Of a stretch of DNA of 64,000 nucleotides, positions 1-12,240 are shown piece after piece. The notes under the pieces were generated by a model. The model worked only from the letters and a program-made list of their open reading frames with translations. It was not told where the DNA came from and did not search any database. A program made the position numbers and the translations under genes. Position 1 is the stretch's first letter. Each line of letters begins with the position of its first letter. This DNA is from Cyclina sinensis. Lineage: Eukaryota; Mollusca; Bivalvia; Venerida; Veneridae. The stretch is taken from the NCBI GenBank assembly GCA_012932295.1, contig JAAONU010000001.1, forward strand, positions 25,520,550-25,584,549, read 5' to 3'.

Positions 1-485
1 GCTTTGTAAAGCTGACATTTCACTGCAAGCTTTATCACTTAAAATTACATGGTCTTAAAATTCCAACTTTAAGACATATGTGACATTGTGTATGGACAAA
101 CTTATTTGTCAATGCCTAACATCTGTAAGAAAGGTTTAAATACACATAACTAGAATTACAGTATCTAAGTTTCACCTCACTAGGAAACATTTGTGACAAG
201 AAAATGTATGCTAACTAAATCAATCAATATCGCTGAAGACCACATTTCTTGTAATACAGAAAATTTTCAATAAATAACATATAGCCAAGTGCCATCTTGA
301 AGCTAACTGCCAGTGGTAAATGTTAGGATGCTAATGGGATAGTTTTAGCTGTTGCTCTTATTTTTCTTTCAATCTTCTTTTTGTCAATATTGTTCCAATC
401 ATTATCATCACCAACATCATCATTGTCATAAAATCCAACATGTTGCAGGCCCTTACTTCACAAATTAGCCTAGCAGCTTTTTAGT

Positions 486-512
486 ATCATCATCATCATC
501 ATTATCATCATC
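486..512. repeat. ATC trinucleotide microsatellite
   Basis: An almost pure (ATC)n run with one ATT interruption. A looser ATC-rich stretch lies just upstream at about 399-430. Confidence 0.85.
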
Positions 513-640
513 AGTAGAAGCAGCATTATTGTCTTTACATCCAACTTGTTGCAATAACTTGTTTCAATGATTAGCCTACCAGTTCTGGTATTTTGGCCCT
601 TAACTGCCTGGTCTAGTTTTCTTTGATCATACAAATTATA

Positions 641-1340
641 TACATTAGAGACTTGAATCATGTGTAAATCTCACCTCAACAAGTATACATTAGACTTGAA
701 TCATGTGTAAATCTCACCTCAACAAGTAAACATTAGACTTGAACCATGTGTAAATCTCACCTCAACAAGTATACATTGGACTTGAATCATGTGTAAATCT
801 GACCTCAACAAGTATATTTAGACTTGAATCATGTGTAAATCTCACCTCAACAAGTATACATCAGAGACTTGAATCATGTGTAAATCTCACCTCAACAAGT
901 ATACATTAGACTTGAATCATGTGTAAATCTCACCTCAACAAGTATACATCAGAGACTTGAATCATGTGTAAATCTCACCTCAACAAGTAAACATTAGACT
1001 TGAACCATGTGTAAATCTCACCTCAACAAGTATACATTAGACTTGAATCATGTGTAAATCTCACCTCAACAAGTATACATTAGACTTGAATCATGTGTAA
1101 ATCTCACCTCAACAAGTATACATTTGAGACTTGAATCATGTGTAAATCTCACCTCAACAAGTATACATTAGACTTGAATCATGTGTAAATCTCACCTCAA
1201 CAAGTATACATTAGAGACTTGAATCATGTGTAAATCTCACCTCAACAAGTATACATTAGAGACTTGAATCATGTGTAAATCTCACCTCAACAAGTATACA
1301 TTAGACTTGAATCATGTGTAAGTCTCACCTCAACTAGTAT
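641..1340. repeat. 43-bp minisatellite, about 16 copies
   Basis: Tandem array of a 42-45 bp unit containing the core CATGTGTAAATCTCACCTC followed by AACAAGTATACATTAGACTTG. I count 16 copies. Some units carry an extra GAG (ATTAGAGACTTG versus ATTAGACTTG), which accounts for the length variation, and two units share GAACC in place of GAATC. The copies are highly similar. The array lies in the presumed SGPL1 intron and has no coding character. Confidence 0.95.
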
Positions 1341-4300
1341 GTTTGTAAGATTGTCAGCTCCACTGTACACTGCTCCAGACACTGTGCCCTTGGACCAGTC
1401 CACTTTTACTGTTAATAAAGCATAAACACAAATTTAGTCTCTGTGTATTTTGAGATTATCCCCCACTTTTCATGCAATATTTTCATACCTAAGCAAACAG
1501 GAATGGAAATAAAAACTTTCACCAAAATCTTGCTGAGAAAAAATTATCAGGAACAGCTAATAATGGAAAGAAAAACTGACAACATCTCCAAGTGGAAATA
1601 CAATTCAGACTTTAACTTTTTCAAGATACTACTGTTTCTGGAAGCTTACTTCTAGACTCATAACAGTAAAACTATTTCATTTTAGTGTCTACAGGAAATC
1701 CCATTATGCTATTTTCTCAGACATTTTAACATCCACTCATTACAGTAAAATGATTATGCCTTGGTATCTTGTAAAAACTGTTTAGTTTTAGGATCAGAAA
1801 GAACTCAGTTTTGCAACATCCCTAGACTTTTAATTTCTATTTGTTACAATAAAACTGTTTCCCCCTCTTTATCTAGGTGCTGCATAGTGTACAGTTAGTT
1901 TTACCTAATGAGTGATATCTATCCAACTCTTCCATAATTCTATTCTGAAATAAAGAAAAATATCATTAACTTTAAACAAGAGGCAGTTTTGTAAGAAAGA
2001 AGAAAAGGTGATTTGTCTGCTACTAATTACATGATGTCATGCTTCAGAAGTAAAAAAAACATATTTTGAGCTGATCTTTAACTTTTAGAAACAAAAAAGT
2101 CTGCAAGACTTTTCCTGCCATTTTTTTCAAAGAACATTCTGTAAAACAACTTTTCGACAAGTGAATTAAATAACAAAAACAAAACACAAGAGCTGTCACT
2201 GTAAATGAAATATGTCCCAGAAGAGTATTGTCAGCAAACAGAATTCTATACTATCTGGACTATATCTAACCTTGACTTTTTAGAAACTGAGTCTATTCCA
2301 TGATATGTCATCTCATTAAGATGAACATTTGTGGCAAGTTCTATCAAAAGCCTATAAAAAAAAATAGCAGTTACAGAGTGGACATGAATTGTTAACAGAC
2401 AGACAGACAGGTGCTATATGCCCTCCTTCAAAGGAAAAGGCATATGCAAAACTTCTTTGTCAATTTTTACTCTTTGCTACATCTTTTGACATAAACATTC
2501 ATTCTCTCGAGGAAGCAAAATTGTCCACTGTAAACATTACCAAGCAATGAATCATGAACTACTTTTCCTTGAAAACATCAATGAAACAAACCATAAATAC
2601 CAAAGTAATTAACACAGCTTACGTCACTAGGCTGAGACATATACAGTAACTATCTCAAAAAGACTGTCTTGTTCATACATGAATGTCTGGAAACTGTTCA
2701 CTCACTTAATATCAGAGTAAATCACGTTTATGACAGATACAGTCCAACCTTACTTAAGCAGCCAGCAAAGGGAAACAGTAATTTTGGCTGCTTAAGCAAG
2801 GTGACCGCCTATTTAGGGGGTAGTGTTGGCTCACTTTCTTTAGTACTAGTAGGCATGTGGTTACTTTGAACACAGAATCATAACACTTTTTTAATTGTTG
2901 TATCTTCATTAAGTTTTTAATATGATAATTCAAGTTCAAAATACAATCCAAATAGTATCTTGCAGTCATTTAAATTCTATTAGATATTATCATTATTATC
3001 ACTGACTTTCTAATCGCGGCACGAGCGGTCTCATGAACTAGAACATTGTGTCTACATGTATATCTTTTGCCATCATTTTGTTTCAAAATAAGATCCTCAG
3101 TTTAATTTTGTCTTAAGATAAATATTCTGCTTGCACATATCACACTGTTGAAAGAAAAAAAAAGGACTTTTAATTCGATTTCAAGCTTTTGAAGACTATT
3201 TTAGTTATGCTAAATGACAGTTCTGACTTCATCTAAAATTCTTAAAAAACATCATTTTTTTCCCACTCAAGCAACTAGTATTTACTCAAACAAAGATTTA
3301 AGTAAGCAGAGGATTGCTGATTCTACATTATGCATAAGAAAATATAGATTCTAAAGGGTTGAGGTTTCCCTCCAATCACATTGTAGTATTTTCGAATCTG
3401 TTAACAGTTTATTGAAAGTAATCAACATACAAAACTAACTCAGTTAACAATTTCATCTTAGTCAGTCTGTTAAGTGATAATTAGTATGCATATACAAACA
3501 CTAACTTATAAAGGCATAAGAAAGGCCAAATTATCAAGGAACTTTGTTAAACAGAGTGAACAGGTACACTGAGTGGTCACAATGAACAAGTGGTTGCTAA
3601 GAAACAACTAAATTGTTATATCTGCTTTTGAGCTGCAAAACAATGGACTCAGAACATTATAGCTTTTTCGCTTATGTGCCTGCTTAGTCTAAAATTTTCT
3701 TTGACAAGTATTAAACTGTGTTGCTCATCAGCCTTGTTAAGTACAAGATCTAGATTGCTTACTGGTCATATGACCATATACTGGTATGCCATGAATCTTA
3801 TGTAAAAATGACCCTTTTAAAGGGTTCAATAAGGGTGCATTATCATAGATTGTTGTACCTGACCTTTCACTTAAAAATTTCAAAATGACTCACTACTTTG
3901 TTTTCCTGAACTATAACAAAACAACTCAAGTCTTCCTTCTTTGCTACTGTTTAACAATAATTTCCTTCTCATTTATAAAAAAAGAATTTCACTGAATTAG
4001 ACTGATAAAGAAGTCATTTGTACAAAGGAAAACTTTAAACAAAATAATCTGGAAAGACTGAACATAACACAAAGTCATTACGAAGACCATTATGTACATC
4101 ATTCGGAACAACTCGGGGGACTTCAGTAAGTCACCTCGGAAATAATATGGTAGCCGCCATAATGGACTATTTTATAACACAAATGGTGTCTGCTTTATTG
4201 GAGACATTTCTTAAAGGCTCTACCTGTTCATGCTTTAAATTAAAATTTATTTTCATTTTTTTTTCTAATTCATAAGACAAACACTGCTTGAATTCTGTTA

Positions 4301-4597
4301 TGTTTGTTTATAATTTTATTAAAGCCTAGGCGAATTACCATTTGGTGTATTTATACACTTACATACGAGGTATTTTTACGAAGTTGTCGGAAAAGGGAGA
4401 GTTGTTACGATTGTATGTACAGGACACAGTCATTATGAAGACACTGATTTTCTCAGACTGCTGAGTAAATATTTACCTACATTTACACTGACAAACTACT
4501 GGTGCGAACTATCATTCAAAAACTGACTGTATTAAATATTTGAAATTAGATCATCGCAACCACATGGTCAAGAACATTTAGCTAAACAAAATCTTAC

Positions 4598-4773
4598 CTC
4601 TGACCAGCCTTTCTCTGGAAGTTTCTGGACATATTTCATCTTTCCAACACCTTTATGAAAGCCATCTTCAATTCCTTTTGCATTTTTGTCGATCTCTTTA
4701 GCAATCTGACCCCTGATGATTGGTAACCCTTTCACAAACTTGAAGAAACTCTTCTTGATTCTGTATGCTAGAC
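4598..4773 (-). CDS. SGPL1: SGPL1 coding exon 3 (juxtamembrane cytosolic part)
   Basis: Acceptor CATACCAG precedes 4773 and donor GAG|GTAAGA follows 4598 (minus strand). The exon is 176 bp, phase 1 in and phase 0 out. With the base carried over from exon 2 it reads SLAYRIKKSFFKFVKGLP, then IIRGQIAKEIDKNAKG, and ends YVQKLPEKGWSE. The family has the same SL..R.KK and PIIG/PIIR motifs just after its membrane helix. An alternative acceptor 22 bases upstream (GACAG) gives a poorer match and breaks the phase. Confidence 0.9.
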
Positions 4774-7700
4774 CTGGTATGAGTATAACATCATTCTGTC
4801 AGTAATTTGGGATTTTTTTTTGTACAAAGACTTTATGAGTCTTAGGTTAAGTTTTGTAAAAAACAAGTAAAATAGATACATAGTTTTTTTCTGAATGGTG
4901 AACCTTCTTTTTTATTGTCATTTGGACCTTTTATTGACATTTTATAGAGGTATAGCGTGTACTAAAAAATCAAGACTGTTCGAGACTATTGGCACTTGAT
5001 CAATGATAAGCAATGTGAATTTAGTTGTGTTACACCTTTGCCTTAAATAACTCTCGTATCATATACATTTTGTATATCATGTATAAGGAGTTATGTATTT
5101 CATGGGTATAAGTCCACTAAATTTCAAGCAGTGGTCAATCAAGTGCCAGTGTTCAAGACAAAAAAAAGCACTTTGCAATTGTAGGTTTATATATATTAAC
5201 AGTCCAATAGTTAAAAAAAACTTTCTTCTCACCCCTCTCATAAACAAGAGTCCTAAAGTTAAATGTATTCTTCCCTGGCCCAGAACAACACTATGATAAA
5301 ACCTACTTCAGTTATATGAACGTGTTATAGTACTGCAATGGGTCATCAACTTGTTCTAAGATCTAGTCATTTTTTATCCCCTCTAACTATGACTACTTAC
5401 TTTTTTCCTCATCAAATATAAAGTTGTACAAGGAAATGAAGATAAGAGTGAAACCAAATGTGTATGCAATGATTTGCCATCCCTCTAACTGGTTACATGC
5501 AGTGTTTACTTTTACTCGAGCATCTTCTACATAGGGAGCCACTGTCTTTATGACTTCCTGAAAGAGAGTAAAGATAATAGTGAATGTCTACAAACACAAT
5601 TATAGCTGGTGGGAATAATTAATGTATAAAATGTATTTCAGCCTTTTTTGTGATCGAAACATTTGTAGTCCAAAAAATTCAACACAAATAGGTTGAATAT
5701 CGTGCTGATTTCTTGTATCCTCAGTCCGTATGGTAAGATATCTGCCTTCTGAGCAGACAACTGTAAAATGTCAACCCTTTGAACAGGTCTGTAAATCTGA
5801 AATATTAAGACTAAGACATTTGCATAAATGGTGACACATTTGATAAATGAAGAATTCAATTTTAAATAATGATAAAAAGAGTTATCTGAAATTGCCTGAC
5901 AAGTCCATTTTTCAGCATACCTGTCTAACCTCACTTTTGACCTATTTTGGGATGATGATATAAGACAATGCTGGATGAATATTTACGCAAAATCTCTTGG
6001 TAAATATGCATATACTTAGTCAAAATAAAAGGTACAACATTGTTTGTTAGGAATCAAATAGCTGTAAATATGCTCCATATTCATAAAACTTTTATTAAGT
6101 ACCCTGAATGAATTACAGTTTCTTCAATAACACATTTTGGTTTTATCAAAACACTTTCTATAGATGGACATTGAAACCTGTTATTGGCCAAATGTTTATA
6201 AATATCTGTACAACACAATTGAAAGTTGTAAAAAAAATCCCCATCAATGCTGCTTTTTTTAGATACATCTTGCTGAAAATAAAATATTTTGATGCTTTGA
6301 AAAGAAGAATAATAATAAACAGGTTGAATATGTCACAAACAATTACTAAGACTGTCTTCCACGAAGTTATTGTTAAAATAAAAGAGCCAGTATTTATTAC
6401 TGAAATGTTCTGAAACCTCTGTGCACCGACCCCCACCCAGAACTACTTTCAAATACATGTACGAAATCTTAAACTGCGAATGACTCTGTGTGTACTGTGT
6501 ACTATGACTTAATTTATGTAACAGTGCAGGCTTTTTAATGCAACCATTATGTGCACTGCTCTCTTCTTTTATCTCGATATGCAAGTGATTTTTGATGAGT
6601 GTTTTGATAACTCTTAAATGAAGTATCCACATATGTATAAATACAGCCTTAATAATTGATGACATGTTTCTTCTTTTATCTATCCTTTCCTTTGTTTGAT
6701 AATTTCTGCATGTATATATCTGATGATATAAGAGCTGATATGTAAGATGACCAGAAAGAGTTCAAAGTGGATACTTCATTTAAGAGTTATATTTATCATT
6801 TATAGTTATGCCACATTTTTGGTCATTATCTGTCTGTACTTATTAAACTGGACACTTTCATTTCATTATCTATATTGGCCATACACCATCCTTATGAGGA
6901 AATTTTAACAAGTTTCTTATAATAAAAAAATTATTATAATATAAAAAAGATAATTCTAAAAACTTAGTGATTTCATAACCATAAGCCAATGGCCAACATA
7001 AATGTTGGAGGGATACATTTACTGGAAATCATTTAAAGAATGATAAATCTATAAAAACTTGTCTTCTTTTTCTGATAAAAATCTAAAACATAAAAATTAA
7101 TCAATAATTTGTGCAATGCAAATCTTTAATGACTCTTTTTTCTGGACTTGACAAACATTGCTTCTAAGAATTTTCAGGTGTGATGTTGTAATAAAATTAC
7201 TATCATCAATTTCATTCAATTATTTTATGACAAAAACATTTATAATTTAGCTGTTTGGTTACAAGACAAAGATACATTACCAATAGTATGTATACTTAAA
7301 AACTGGGTTGGTCAGAATCATAAGGAAGAAACATTTTTCAGTGTTTTACATCTATAGCAAGACAGTGCCTAGTTCTAGCTTCCAAAACTTTAAAAGCTTA
7401 GAACTGCTTTATATCTTTTTATTCTGCTTGATGAGGCTTTTACCTGTATGTAAACACATATAAATGGGTACACTGAAGTTTTTCAGGTAGACAGTACCGC
7501 AATTATGTTTTTGTGTTGGAGGGAGTACATGTAAAGTAGACGGGGGATTTGCTGCCAGTTTGTTAGAATATGCCTAATTTTAAGAAAAGTAGCCCTGTAT
7601 ATAAAAAGCTCTGTTTGTAAGTAAATGATCACTTAATTTCAAAAGTCACAGACTGAATTTGCAACTAAAAGCAAGAAGACAAGTACATGTATTTGCTGCA

Positions 7701-9785
7701 AGACCCCATTGCAACTTGCCAAGAGGAGGTAGGTTCTTTCAATTGAAAATTGTATTTTTGTACTTTTACCAGTATAATTAAAACTACTTTAGAAAATAAA
7801 GTCTATGTACATAATCAGATATGAGATTATTTTACATCAAATGGACCAAACTAAAATACTGAAATATGTAACTGAATAAGTATCTGCATTTAAGTTGTCT
7901 GATTATTGAGGTTTTTAACTAGTACATGTATTCAAGTTTAGGAGAATACAGTTTCATGTACATTTCATCAGGATTACATAATTATGTCAAGGTTTAGGAC
8001 CCTGTTATTAAATGTATGTTTCATGAAATCTGTTCATCCAATCTGGCACAGCCTTTCTAGTTATTATGCAAGTTTTTCATCAAAATGATTCCCACTCATA
8101 AACATACAGATTATTATAAATAAACAAAGGCTCTTTAAAACAAAATTAAGGATTTTTAAATTTACGACAGTCATCTAAAATCCAATAATAATGACAGTTT
8201 GAACAAGGCATGTATATTGTAATTATGATGAAGTAATTCACATAATTTGGCTCTTAAAAGATGCTTCTCTGACTATATATGCCCACTGATACACAAAGTG
8301 CAGCTAGAAAGATCATGTGAACCATTAGAAATCTTGGCATTTATCCATTGTGCACACTAGTAAACTCATGGCAACAGGGCAAAGGTGAAAACAACCAGCA
8401 TTTTCTACTTGGCAGTAAGAGCAAGTGCTCACAAGCATAAAAGAAAATTCTTGTTTAACCTTTTTAATAATAGAAATATTATCTAAAAAATTCATCATCT
8501 ATACATTATCAATGACTCATTTTTTTCTTTTACAATTGTGTATATACTCATTAATATTTTCTTCAAACAGGAGACTGCTCTATGCCATTATTTCATAGAT
8601 CTATATATCTACCTTTAAACTTATATGATCATAATTTTTACTGTGCTGTTTAAATTGGTTGTGACATTTTCAGGATCAGTAAAAATGTTTATTCCAGATC
8701 CTGTTATTAACACATCATGAGTGTATTCTGTACTTCTCCAAAAAAAAATGTTTGTCAATGAAAACAATTGTGCCTCTGAAGGTGAACAGATTTTATAGGT
8801 TGATATTTTATAGATGTTCATCTACGTCTCACTTTGAATTTAGTTTGATCTGCGTCTGCTTATGCGGATTTACCCAATCATATGCAGTTGGGCACATATT
8901 ATCGCCTGTTTCAGTTTGTCCCATATTTTGCAGAGTCTAAAAAAAAAATTCAAATGATGAAGTTAACATAATTTTTTTTTTTTTTTTTAAATATGACAGC
9001 TTAAACCATACCAGTCTTGTTCATCTAATAAAAACACACAGATAATATTAGTATGACCTGAAACATTTGTTTTGTATCTGTTTATCTGCCATTCTATTTA
9101 AATTTTGGCTATCAGAATTCCCCAGTTATGGAAGCAATGATGTGATTGTTGCTGAGGAAATTACCCTAGGTTTTCCTTTTGCGAGATTTCCACTCGGTTA
9201 AATGCAGTTTAAAATTGCACTAAAAGGTTGAACTACTAACAAATATCAGATATATAAAAGCGATTCAAAGCATAATAAAGTATGCTAATGAAAAGAAGAA
9301 TTATGAGAGAAATTTGACCTGATTTCAAGTCAGAGTCTTTATTTAATTTTCCCATATCCAGTCATATGCCAGAAAATTCAGCCTACTTTTTGACCCTGCC
9401 AGTGGCACTGTTATGAAACCAAGTTATATCACACATGTTTACATTTTTATGAGAAAAATAAAATACAAAATTTACCGTGAACTAGGAAAGACAGAAAGAT
9501 CAACATTTTTATAAAGAAACTAAAGTTTCAAGATGCAAAATAGTAGCCAGGGTCCAACAGCCTTTTTTTTTTTCGATAATCTGAATATCTGACTAAAAAT
9601 AAACATAAAAGAAAATATGAAATTACGACGAAAATTGAAATTCGATAAGACACTGTTTTCCATGATCCACAAGAAAAAGATATATTTCAGATATGGTCCG
9701 ACCAATGTTAAATTATGAGTTCGCTTCTCTTCAAACAAACAAAGATGTATTTTTTTACCTTAACAACTCTGGTTACGTCCTCCAT
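4598..9785 (-). CDS. SGPL1: Sphingosine-1-phosphate lyase, N-terminal coding exons 1-3 (partial gene)
   Basis: SGPL1 is a PLP-dependent lyase of the endoplasmic reticulum that irreversibly cleaves sphingosine 1-phosphate to hexadecenal and phosphoethanolamine. Three minus-strand exons join in phase: 9759-9785, 5401-5557 and 4598-4773, giving the first 120 residues. The start reads MEDVTRVVK, then EVIKTVAPYVEDAR. A single membrane segment lies at about residues 36-57 (GWQIIAYTFGFTLIFISLY), followed by a basic stretch SLAYRIKKSFFKF and LPIIRGQIAKEID. Order and spacing match vertebrate SGPL1: an acidic/aromatic N-terminus, a GWQ/PWQ-led transmembrane helix, a SL-x-R-x-KK motif and then PII. The PLP-binding catalytic domain lies beyond the left edge. 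Identification rests on this N-terminal resemblance and the clean splice phases. Confidence 0.88.
5401..5557 (-). CDS. SGPL1: SGPL1 coding exon 2 (membrane anchor)
   Basis: Acceptor CTCTCTTTCAG precedes 5557 and donor A|GTAAGTAG follows 5401 (minus strand). The exon is 157 bp, phase 0 in and phase 1 out. It encodes residues 10-61, including the single hydrophobic segment GWQIIAYTFGFTLIFISLY and the acidic end FDEEK. This corresponds to the ER membrane anchor of SGPL1. Confidence 0.9.
5558..9758 (-). other. SGPL1 intron 1 (about 4.2 kb)
   Basis: Non-coding between exon 1 and exon 2. The open frames near 5638-5934 and 6108-6665 overlap on both strands, are AT-rich and lack splice sites or recognisable motifs. 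The right-hand part contains the first arm of an inverted repeat (8770-9282) and a run of 17 T near 8970-8988. Confidence 0.75.
8770..9282 (+). repeat. Inverted-repeat arm 1 of a pair flanking SGPL1 exon 1
   Basis: This stretch is the diverged reverse complement of 10448-10936. Shared landmarks in order are CTCTGAAGGTGA, TTTTATAGATGTTCA, GATCTGC.TCTGCTTA, GGGCACATATTATCGC, TTGTCCCATATTTTGCAGAG, AACCATACCAGTC, CAATGATGTGATTGTTGC, TTTCCACTCGGTT and AGCATA. By eye the identity is roughly 75-85% with small indels. The two arms are separated by about 1.17 kb. Confidence 0.85.
9759..9785 (-). CDS. SGPL1: SGPL1 coding exon 1
   Basis: Nine codons, MEDVTRVVK, from the ATG at 9785-9783 to a minus-strand donor (AAG|GTAAAA) at 9758-9757. 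It ends in phase 0, and exon 2 begins in phase 0 with GAAGTC, so the join reads VVKEVIKTVAPY. I chose this ATG because it is the only methionine that opens directly into a donor compatible with exon 2. Without exon 2 it would be too short to recognise. Confidence 0.8.
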
Positions 9786-10200
9786 TTTGTAAGTACGCTT
9801 GACCTCTCGAATATTCTCGCGGTGCAATATACTCAACATATTAAGTCACATGACTTCTGTCGAGACTGTCAACAGGAAGTGAGTCCAGTTCACTGATGAA
9901 TAATAAATTCCACAAATTTTATGGGATTTTCTTGTTTCTCCATAAGTAACTGTAAGCTGAGCTTTATCTATTTTTTTGCAGAAGTATTTGTTCGATATAT
10001 AACGTTTTGTCGTGAAAGATTTATGAGGTTGTGCTGTTGAGATTAATAAGTCAGTTGACTGTGCAAAGCAGCCTGTAGACCTCCTTCATTCAAAACTGTA
10101 TTAACACTACAGTCAACTTTGATAAAATAGTGATTTCTCTTACCTGCGTTAAGCGTTAATGTAAGATACAAAGTGGAACATTTCTGTTGATTTTAGAAGA
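9786..10200. promoter_or_regulatory. Candidate bidirectional promoter and 5' UTR region
   Basis: Immediately upstream of the SGPL1 start codon (minus strand), the sequence has a local cluster of CpG dinucleotides (between about 9775 and 9865) in an otherwise CpG-poor window, as expected near a transcription start. At 10201 a near-consensus plus-strand donor (AAGA|GTAAGTATT) could end a non-coding first exon of a rightward gene, possibly EFA6, whose first coding exon at 33923 has a splice acceptor in front of it. This is inference; no TATA box or initiator is convincing. Confidence 0.3.
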
Positions 10201-10447
10201 GTAAGTATTTATGGGTGGGACAGTGAATGAGTGATTGAAAGTTTACACCTAGGCTCCATTTGCATCAGACATTCAAAAGACTAAGATAATTGATAGCAAT
10301 TCAGTGAGATATATTTTGCTATGTTTTACAGAATGATTATTTGACTAACATATGTATCATGAAATGCATATATGGATTTAAGAAGAATCAACTGTTTGTC
10401 ATTATGTAAACACAGCACAACATAGACCTGAAGCACTACTTGTATCC

Positions 10448-10936
10448 TAACTTACTATGCTTTAAGTGTTGAACCGCTTTTATAGTTATAGATATTTTTA
10501 GTTGTTCAACCTTTAAGCCTAATTTTAAACTGCATGCAACCGAGTGGAAATCTGTTAGAAGAAACACCGTGTAATTTCCTCTGCAACAATCACATCATTG
10601 CTTTCATCACACAGGAATTCCGAATGACAAACTTGAAATAAAATGTCACATAACAGATACAGAAAAAGTGTTTCAGTTTATACTTATATTATCTTTTTCT
10701 TTTTTTTTCTTAGATGAAAGGGACTGGTATGGTTACAGTTATCATATTTTATCTGAACGGTCATCATTTTTGTTGTAAGCTCTGCAAAATATGGGACAAA
10801 CAAGCGATAATATGTGCCCAGCCACGTACAATTGGGCGAATCTGCGTAAGCAGATGCAGATCAAATTGAGACGTCCATGTAGAGGGTGAACATCTATAAA
10901 ATGTCAACCTATAAAATTGGCTCACCTTCAGAAGCG
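10448..10936 (-). repeat. Inverted-repeat arm 2
   Basis: Reverse-complement partner of 8770-9282; see that entry for landmarks. It begins after TATCCTAACTTACTATGC and ends at GCTCACCTTCAGAAGCG. No target-site duplication is obvious on the outer edges. Confidence 0.85.
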
Positions 10937-12030
10937 AAATAGTGAGACTTACAAAATGTAGACCTGTAGTTGACTTTTGAAATTGTTCTCAGCATGATTT
11001 TCTTCAGAAATTTTAATTTGATGATAATTGCCAGCAGTACATTTGAATATCATGAACAACACAAAGAAATAGTAGTGATTTGAAATAGATATCTTTTAAG
11101 AACAGATCATGTAAGTTTGACTAAGTATAAGATGCAAATACTAACAGCACTGATATCAATATTAGTTACATGTAGTTTTCAGGTAATTGTTGATTCATTG
11201 GTAACCAACTCAGAGGAGCAGAGAAAAGTGTTGAGTGAAAGGTCATCTTGTTAAATTTATGTGTTAGCCTTGAACCAAAGTCAACAAGACTGTCCCATTT
11301 TAAATTTGTAAGTTGTAAAATTTTTTAGACTGAAAAGACAGCAGGGTGCAAAGGGTGGACGGGATGTAGAAAGCATCCCATTGCAGAGACACTCCAGCTT
11401 CTTTAACAAGCTCAGTGTATTCCATCAACAGGGGTGTGGAATTACTATCCCTATCTTGTCCAACGCGGGACTTTTTGCTGGCAGACATGTTGATATTCTT
11501 GTAGCATTTGTCTGCAGGCCGGTGAATTTTAGAGCCAGAAAAAATAGAAAATGTCAAAATTTCTTTCCTTCATTAATTGTGTAAGTTTGATTTCTTCGCA
11601 ATTTTGTATTATACATAACAATGTGCAAAAACACACCATCTTGCATCACTATTTAACCCTGTGCAAGGCCTCTCGCTGGAAGCACCTGTTATCAGGAAAC
11701 AAGCTCAGTGATTGGTCTTATCGTGGGAAGGGACCACTGCTGTAATAAATAATGCTCAGTAAAATAGCTGCATTGCAAAGTAGTTTTGGCACAAAATGGA
11801 CAAATTTGTCATTACATCTTGTGGTACGAAGCCACCTCAAACATCCAAAGAACCTGAATAGCGTAAATCAAAAGCACAAAGAGACAAAGAATATGACTGC
11901 AAGGGCTTGTGTATGTTCAAGGGAGCTGGTTTACTAATTTAAAGACAACAAGTTGGACACACTTTATTGTCATATTTGCAAAATGTTCCTGCAGACCGCT
12001 TGTATTTGTTTATTTTGGCAAGGGAACTTC
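10937..12030. other. No recognisable gene
   Basis: Short open frames only, on both strands and without conserved motifs. I see nothing beyond ordinary AT-rich non-coding sequence. Confidence 0.6.
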
Positions 12031-12240
12031 GGCTGCGGACAAGTAGATATTTCAGTCCAGCTTGTCTGTGGGCAAGTGGAAAAATCCAAAATTCCTTACC
12101 CCTGATCGATACTCAGTTTAAAGTGTCATCCGAAAGACAATATCATTTGTGGGATTGAACTTGCAACCTTTGGATTACAACATAGTACAAGAAAAGCTGT
12201 TGTATAGGTTAAGAGTGAGTAACTCCTTTCCCCGCTACTG
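12031..12240 (-). mobile_element. tRNA-derived SINE, minus strand
   Basis: Read on the minus strand, it contains GGTTGCAAGTTCAATCCCA, which is a good Pol III B box (GGTTCRANNCC-like) in the context of a tRNA T-arm. The segment GGAAAGGAGTTACTCACT through TTGTAATCCAAAGGTTGCAAG and on to ATTGTCTTTC is shared, with substitutions, with 25118-25290 on the plus strand. Two copies with an internal B box in opposite orientations fit a SINE family. Element ends are approximate. Confidence 0.6.

Larger units (their letters stand above)
1..4597. other. Non-coding DNA, probably SGPL1 intron 3 (partial)
   Basis: I find no exon here. SGPL1 exon 3 ends with a good minus-strand donor at 4597-4596, so this stretch should be the following intron running off the left edge. 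The short open frames in it are AT-rich, lack splice context and resemble nothing I know. It holds an ATC microsatellite, the 43-bp minisatellite listed separately, and a short stretch near 2740-2830 beginning ACAGTCCAACCTTACTTAAG that resembles the end of a degraded DNA transposon. Confidence 0.6.

Noticed and set aside
641..1340. CRISPR-like regular repeats
   Set aside because: There are no unique spacers; the unit is a contiguous tandem repeat in animal DNA.
5638..6665. Overlapping 92-110 codon frames on both strands
   Set aside because: They lie in SGPL1 intron 1, overlap each other antisense, are AT-driven and show no conserved motif.
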